NCBI GenBank assembly: GCA_016782825.1
Contig: JADHXT010000164.1
Span: forward strand, 1-7,475
DNA: 7,475 nucleotides
Origin: Candidatus Brocadiia bacterium
GTDB taxonomy: Bacteria; Planctomycetota; PUPC01; DSUN01
Direction of reading: 5' to 3'
Positions 6,701 to 7,475 of the stretch are shown here, piece after piece. A program made the translations under genes and the position numbers. Under the pieces are notes generated by a model. It was not told the DNA's origin, made no database searches, and saw only the letters and a list, made by a program, of their open reading frames with translations. The stretch's first letter is position 1, and every line of letters starts with the position of its first letter.

Positions 6701-6952
6701 GACCAGTATGCCGCCATTACCCGCAAGGTCGCCGCCGAGACCCACGCGGTGCTGGTCGACCTTCGCCGCGTCTTCCTCGACCACCTCAAGGCGCACAATG
6801 TCAAGGGCGAGGACGGGAAGTACAAGGCCAAGGGCATCCTCACCTACGACGGCGTGCACATGCTTCCCTTCGGCAACGCCCTCCTCGCCGACCGCCTCGC
6901 CCGCGGCATCGCCGAGGCGCTGCGCTCGAGTGGGACCCTGGACAGCAGGTGA
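3701..6952 (+). CDS. Secreted multidomain enzyme: GH20-like hexosaminidase, FN3, LamG-like and SGNH hydrolase
   Basis: A 1083-residue exported enzyme. The signal peptide is about 1-22 (LLSTLTVAVALSGATA). Residues about 28-150 resemble the GH20b N-terminal domain (LVPWPVTVQQ). Residues about 153-510 are a GH20-like barrel: FRALMIDVKNHW, LKQFIDLCRFYKVRYLSLH, and near the end GGMLCTWEIP and LPAFAEHAW, as in GH20 enzymes. The usual HxGGDE is replaced by HMGPVQGE (317-324), so the Asp-Glu catalytic pair is not canonical; Glu324 is the best acid candidate. Residues about 519-609 look like FN3, and about 617-825 like a concanavalin/LamG fold (YEPFDY start, LLDELRIGP end). A Pro/Lys linker (831-846) leads to an SGNH hydrolase (855-1076): GDS with Ser871, Gly903, GIND with Asn946, and DGVH with Asp1050 and His1053. 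All SGNH key residues are present, so esterase or deacetylase activity is likely. The stop TGA is followed at once by TAG. The substrate is unknown. Confidence 0.87.
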   Translation: MIRPARLLSTLTVAVALSGATARCGTLGLVPWPVTVQQRTGELTIPDGARIVCVQPRLREAAQRFAADVQRVHGAKLTVSDAADARPGDIVLSVPPGGPPASQAYRLVVTDRATIEASGEAALHAATITLLQAMTQRGKGLAVPRMTVADQPYRDFRALMIDVKNHWHPPEVLKQFIDLCRFYKVRYLSLHTGEPQWIGAVMASTSAIPPADRAKHMLYTKEEMDALIAYGKARSVLLFPHNESTPTFAHMRRAVTVDFNPKDKLAGWLDEVDGKGAYGHKDPQGDARFWAFIREATHRSYGQFAAAFPGEKLPFYHMGPVQGEGGTTRANAVRILGYLREKDPDVKLMFWCGPSPKVTDDAFARHKGDFIVAAYSHYGGTPADHLSSGYTIVNSGWSPLYIVGRNLARTQRQVFEHWNVFRFGLDGFTGTGHVYKAIRWYHFDRPEWRGRVLGGMLCTWEIPADIHFDRVRIRLPAFAEHAWHHKPWPYPEGDYAGFARRYAAANALAGRFVGLEPKPPTVPERLAATDGAAKGRVELTWCGSGNAPTGYRVLRSIQQDPRTAKPIAGDVREERYTDRRAELGKVYHYWVQAVNATGESRPSGRARGVAGEGVARTRAYEPFDYASMATMETTAGGGWKQAWAVETEDGTATLGKQSLSYGSLPTRGGAVRLKANADRGHVRLDRDLAERTGLGDTTLWMSFLVRGERIGNGHLFLIPNQRIAAAPGKRWGNQFAFNNDASRVTMKPGRTYFVAVRYDFDAGPDRMAMWLDPPLDREPGPATAVKVSDVVDAGTGTRLRIELQGWGKGEYLLDELRIGPTWAFATGRGVAPPPTRAVKPKPKPPTEGLELLTGPKTPLKAGMAVTFFGDSVTWQGGYIQAMHKALARSPHTRGLKVKLVKRGINGGKSTDLRDGCVKLYGCTQDPFAKVLAADKPAVAVIYIGINDVWHGKKGNPPDAFEACLRTLAAQAKTAGVAVVFATLTTIGEKPDGTNPHDKQLDQYAAITRKVAAETHAVLVDLRRVFLDHLKAHNVKGEDGKYKAKGILTYDGVHMLPFGNALLADRLARGIAEALRSSGTLDSR

Positions 6953-7076
6953 TAGTGGTTCAGTGGCTGCCCGCGGCAACCAAGGCAAGCTGCGACACGG
7001 GACCATGCCAGTCGAGCGGCGGTGGCGTCGCCCCGGGCGTTCGCGCTCGCACGGAGAAAGGTGTGCGCTGGTATCA

Positions 7077-7104
7077 ATACATATACACATATGTGTATAT
7101 GTAT
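7077..7104. repeat. Perfect 28-bp AT-rich palindrome
   Basis: The left arm ATACATATACACAT (7077-7090) is followed without a spacer by its exact complement (7091-7104). From 7077 to 7107 purines and pyrimidines alternate without a break for 31 nt, with only 6 G/C bases. This is strikingly AT-rich in this GC-rich DNA and could unwind easily, extrude a cruciform or bind a dimeric regulator. It lies 124 bp downstream of the GH20-like/SGNH gene. Confidence 0.85.
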
Positions 7105-7266
7105 ATAACTTGCTCAACTGACCATCGGCACGCCAGGCTACTCCGGTCCGTGGCGCTGGCCACGGGACGCTCGGTGTCTGGAGCCCGGCCACAGGTGCGT
7201 GGTTCTGGGTGGCGTGATGCCGCCTGCCGCCCCGCTGGTGTAGCGACTCGCGACTGCCTGCAATCC

Positions 7267-7290
7267 AGGGGCACGCCCCTCCGTGGGGCG
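7267..7290. repeat. Two overlapping, mutually exclusive small hairpins
   Basis: AGGGG-CACG-CCCCT (7267-7280) and CGCCCC-TCCGT-GGGGCG (7274-7290) share the same CCCC run, so only one can form at a time. They lie just upstream of the predicted -10 box of the next gene and so would not be in its own transcript. Read-through RNA from the left could contain them. Confidence 0.45.
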
Positions 7291-7311
7291 CCGGAGTGAT
7301 CGGGCGCAATC

Positions 7312-7320
7312 TGCTATACT
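7312..7320 (+). promoter_or_regulatory. Extended -10 promoter for the Tat-exported gene
   Basis: TGCTATACT is an extended -10 (TG-n-TATACT, 5 of 6 matches to TATAAT). No good -35 was found, which is common for extended -10 promoters. Transcription would begin near 7327, giving a leader of about 60 nt. Confidence 0.5.
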
Positions 7321-7388
7321 GTCTCGCCCCGCTGGGAGAGGAGCCCGATCGCTCCGCGGAGGCCCATGGTGAGCGAAGGAGACGACGG

Positions 7389-7475
7389 ATGAGACGCAAG
7401 CTGGCGAGACGGGATCTGCTGGGCGTGGCCGGCGCGTCAGGGCTCGCGGCGCTCGGCGGGCAGGGGAGGGCACTG
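7389..7475 (+). CDS. Tat-exported protein, N-terminal part, function unknown
   Basis: Only the first 29 codons are present; the gene continues beyond the right edge. ATG 7389 is preceded by AAGGAG (7376-7381) at 7 nt, which is a strong ribosome site, and there is no alternative in-frame start close upstream. The protein begins MRRKLARRDLLGVAGASG, a clear twin-arginine signal: RRDLLG matches the RRxFLx pattern and is followed by a mildly hydrophobic Ala/Gly/Leu segment. Proteins with such signals fold, often with a cofactor, before export. In planctomycete-like genomes they include sulfatases, DUF1501 proteins, Gfo/Idh-type oxidoreductases and sugar isomerases, but the mature domain is outside the window, so none can be chosen. 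Same strand as the GH20-like gene, but about 435 bp away with its own predicted promoter. Confidence 0.75.
   Translation, partial: MRRKLARRDLLGVAGASGLAALGGQGRAL

Larger units (their letters stand above)
6953..7388. other. Non-coding region before the Tat-exported gene
   Basis: About 435 bp with no supported gene. Open frames crossing it are continuations of the out-of-frame reading of the upstream gene. It contains the AT-rich palindrome (7077-7104), overlapping small hairpins (7267-7290), a candidate promoter (7312-7320) and a ribosome site for the next gene (AAGGAG, 7376-7381). No clear intrinsic terminator follows the stop codon at 6950-6952: small stems exist but no T-run. No tRNA was recognised, and 7110-7260 shows nothing I can name. 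Confidence 0.7.

Noticed and set aside
4237..7299. 1020-codon open frame on the plus strand, overlapping the GH20-like/SGNH gene in another frame
   Set aside because: The translation is Arg/His/Pro-rich and domain-free, and runs through the AT-rich palindrome into non-coding DNA; the overlapping frame carries all recognisable motifs.
7110..7300. Possible tRNA or small RNA gene
   Set aside because: No cloverleaf arms, T-loop or anticodon stem could be assembled from the sequence.

Overview
The window is very GC-rich coding DNA, apparently bacterial. It carries four genes, each starting with an export signal, and three intergenic regions rich in palindromes. The mix of secreted glycoside hydrolases, a right-handed beta-helix protein, an SGNH esterase and a Tat-exported protein suggests a polysaccharide-degrading bacterium of the Planctomycetota or a related group such as Armatimonadota or another PVC lineage. 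That assignment is inferred from gene style and base composition; no marker gene is present.

Layout. (1) 1-266, minus: the first 88 residues of an exported right-handed beta-helix protein, which runs off the left edge. (2) 267-962: a non-coding region with a candidate promoter for gene 1, a perfect 36-bp palindrome, several short hairpins with 3-nt loops and a degenerate repeat. (3) 963-3431, minus: a complete 822-residue secreted hydrolase with a DUF5060-type domain and a clan GH-A barrel. (4) 3432-3700: a divergent control region with two perfect TATAAT boxes back to back and a folded inverted-repeat element of about 155 bp. (5) 3701-6952, plus: a complete 1083-residue secreted multidomain enzyme made of a GH20-like beta-hexosaminidase module with altered active-site motifs, an FN3-like domain, a concanavalin/LamG-like domain and an SGNH hydrolase. 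(6) 6953-7388: a non-coding region with a 28-bp AT-rich perfect palindrome and a promoter. (7) 7389-7475, plus: the first 29 residues of a Tat-exported protein, which runs off the right edge.

How the parts may work together (inference). The two complete enzymes are divergently transcribed from overlapping promoters, so they are probably regulated together. One is a GH-A glycosidase; the other joins an exo-glycosidase-like module to an ester- or acetyl-cleaving module. Together with the beta-helix protein they look like part of an extracytoplasmic pathway for a complex, perhaps acetylated, glycan. The substrate cannot be read from the sequence. The most unusual items are the altered GH20 active site fused to an SGNH domain, the folded leader element between the divergent genes, and the two long loopless palindromes in otherwise GC-rich DNA.
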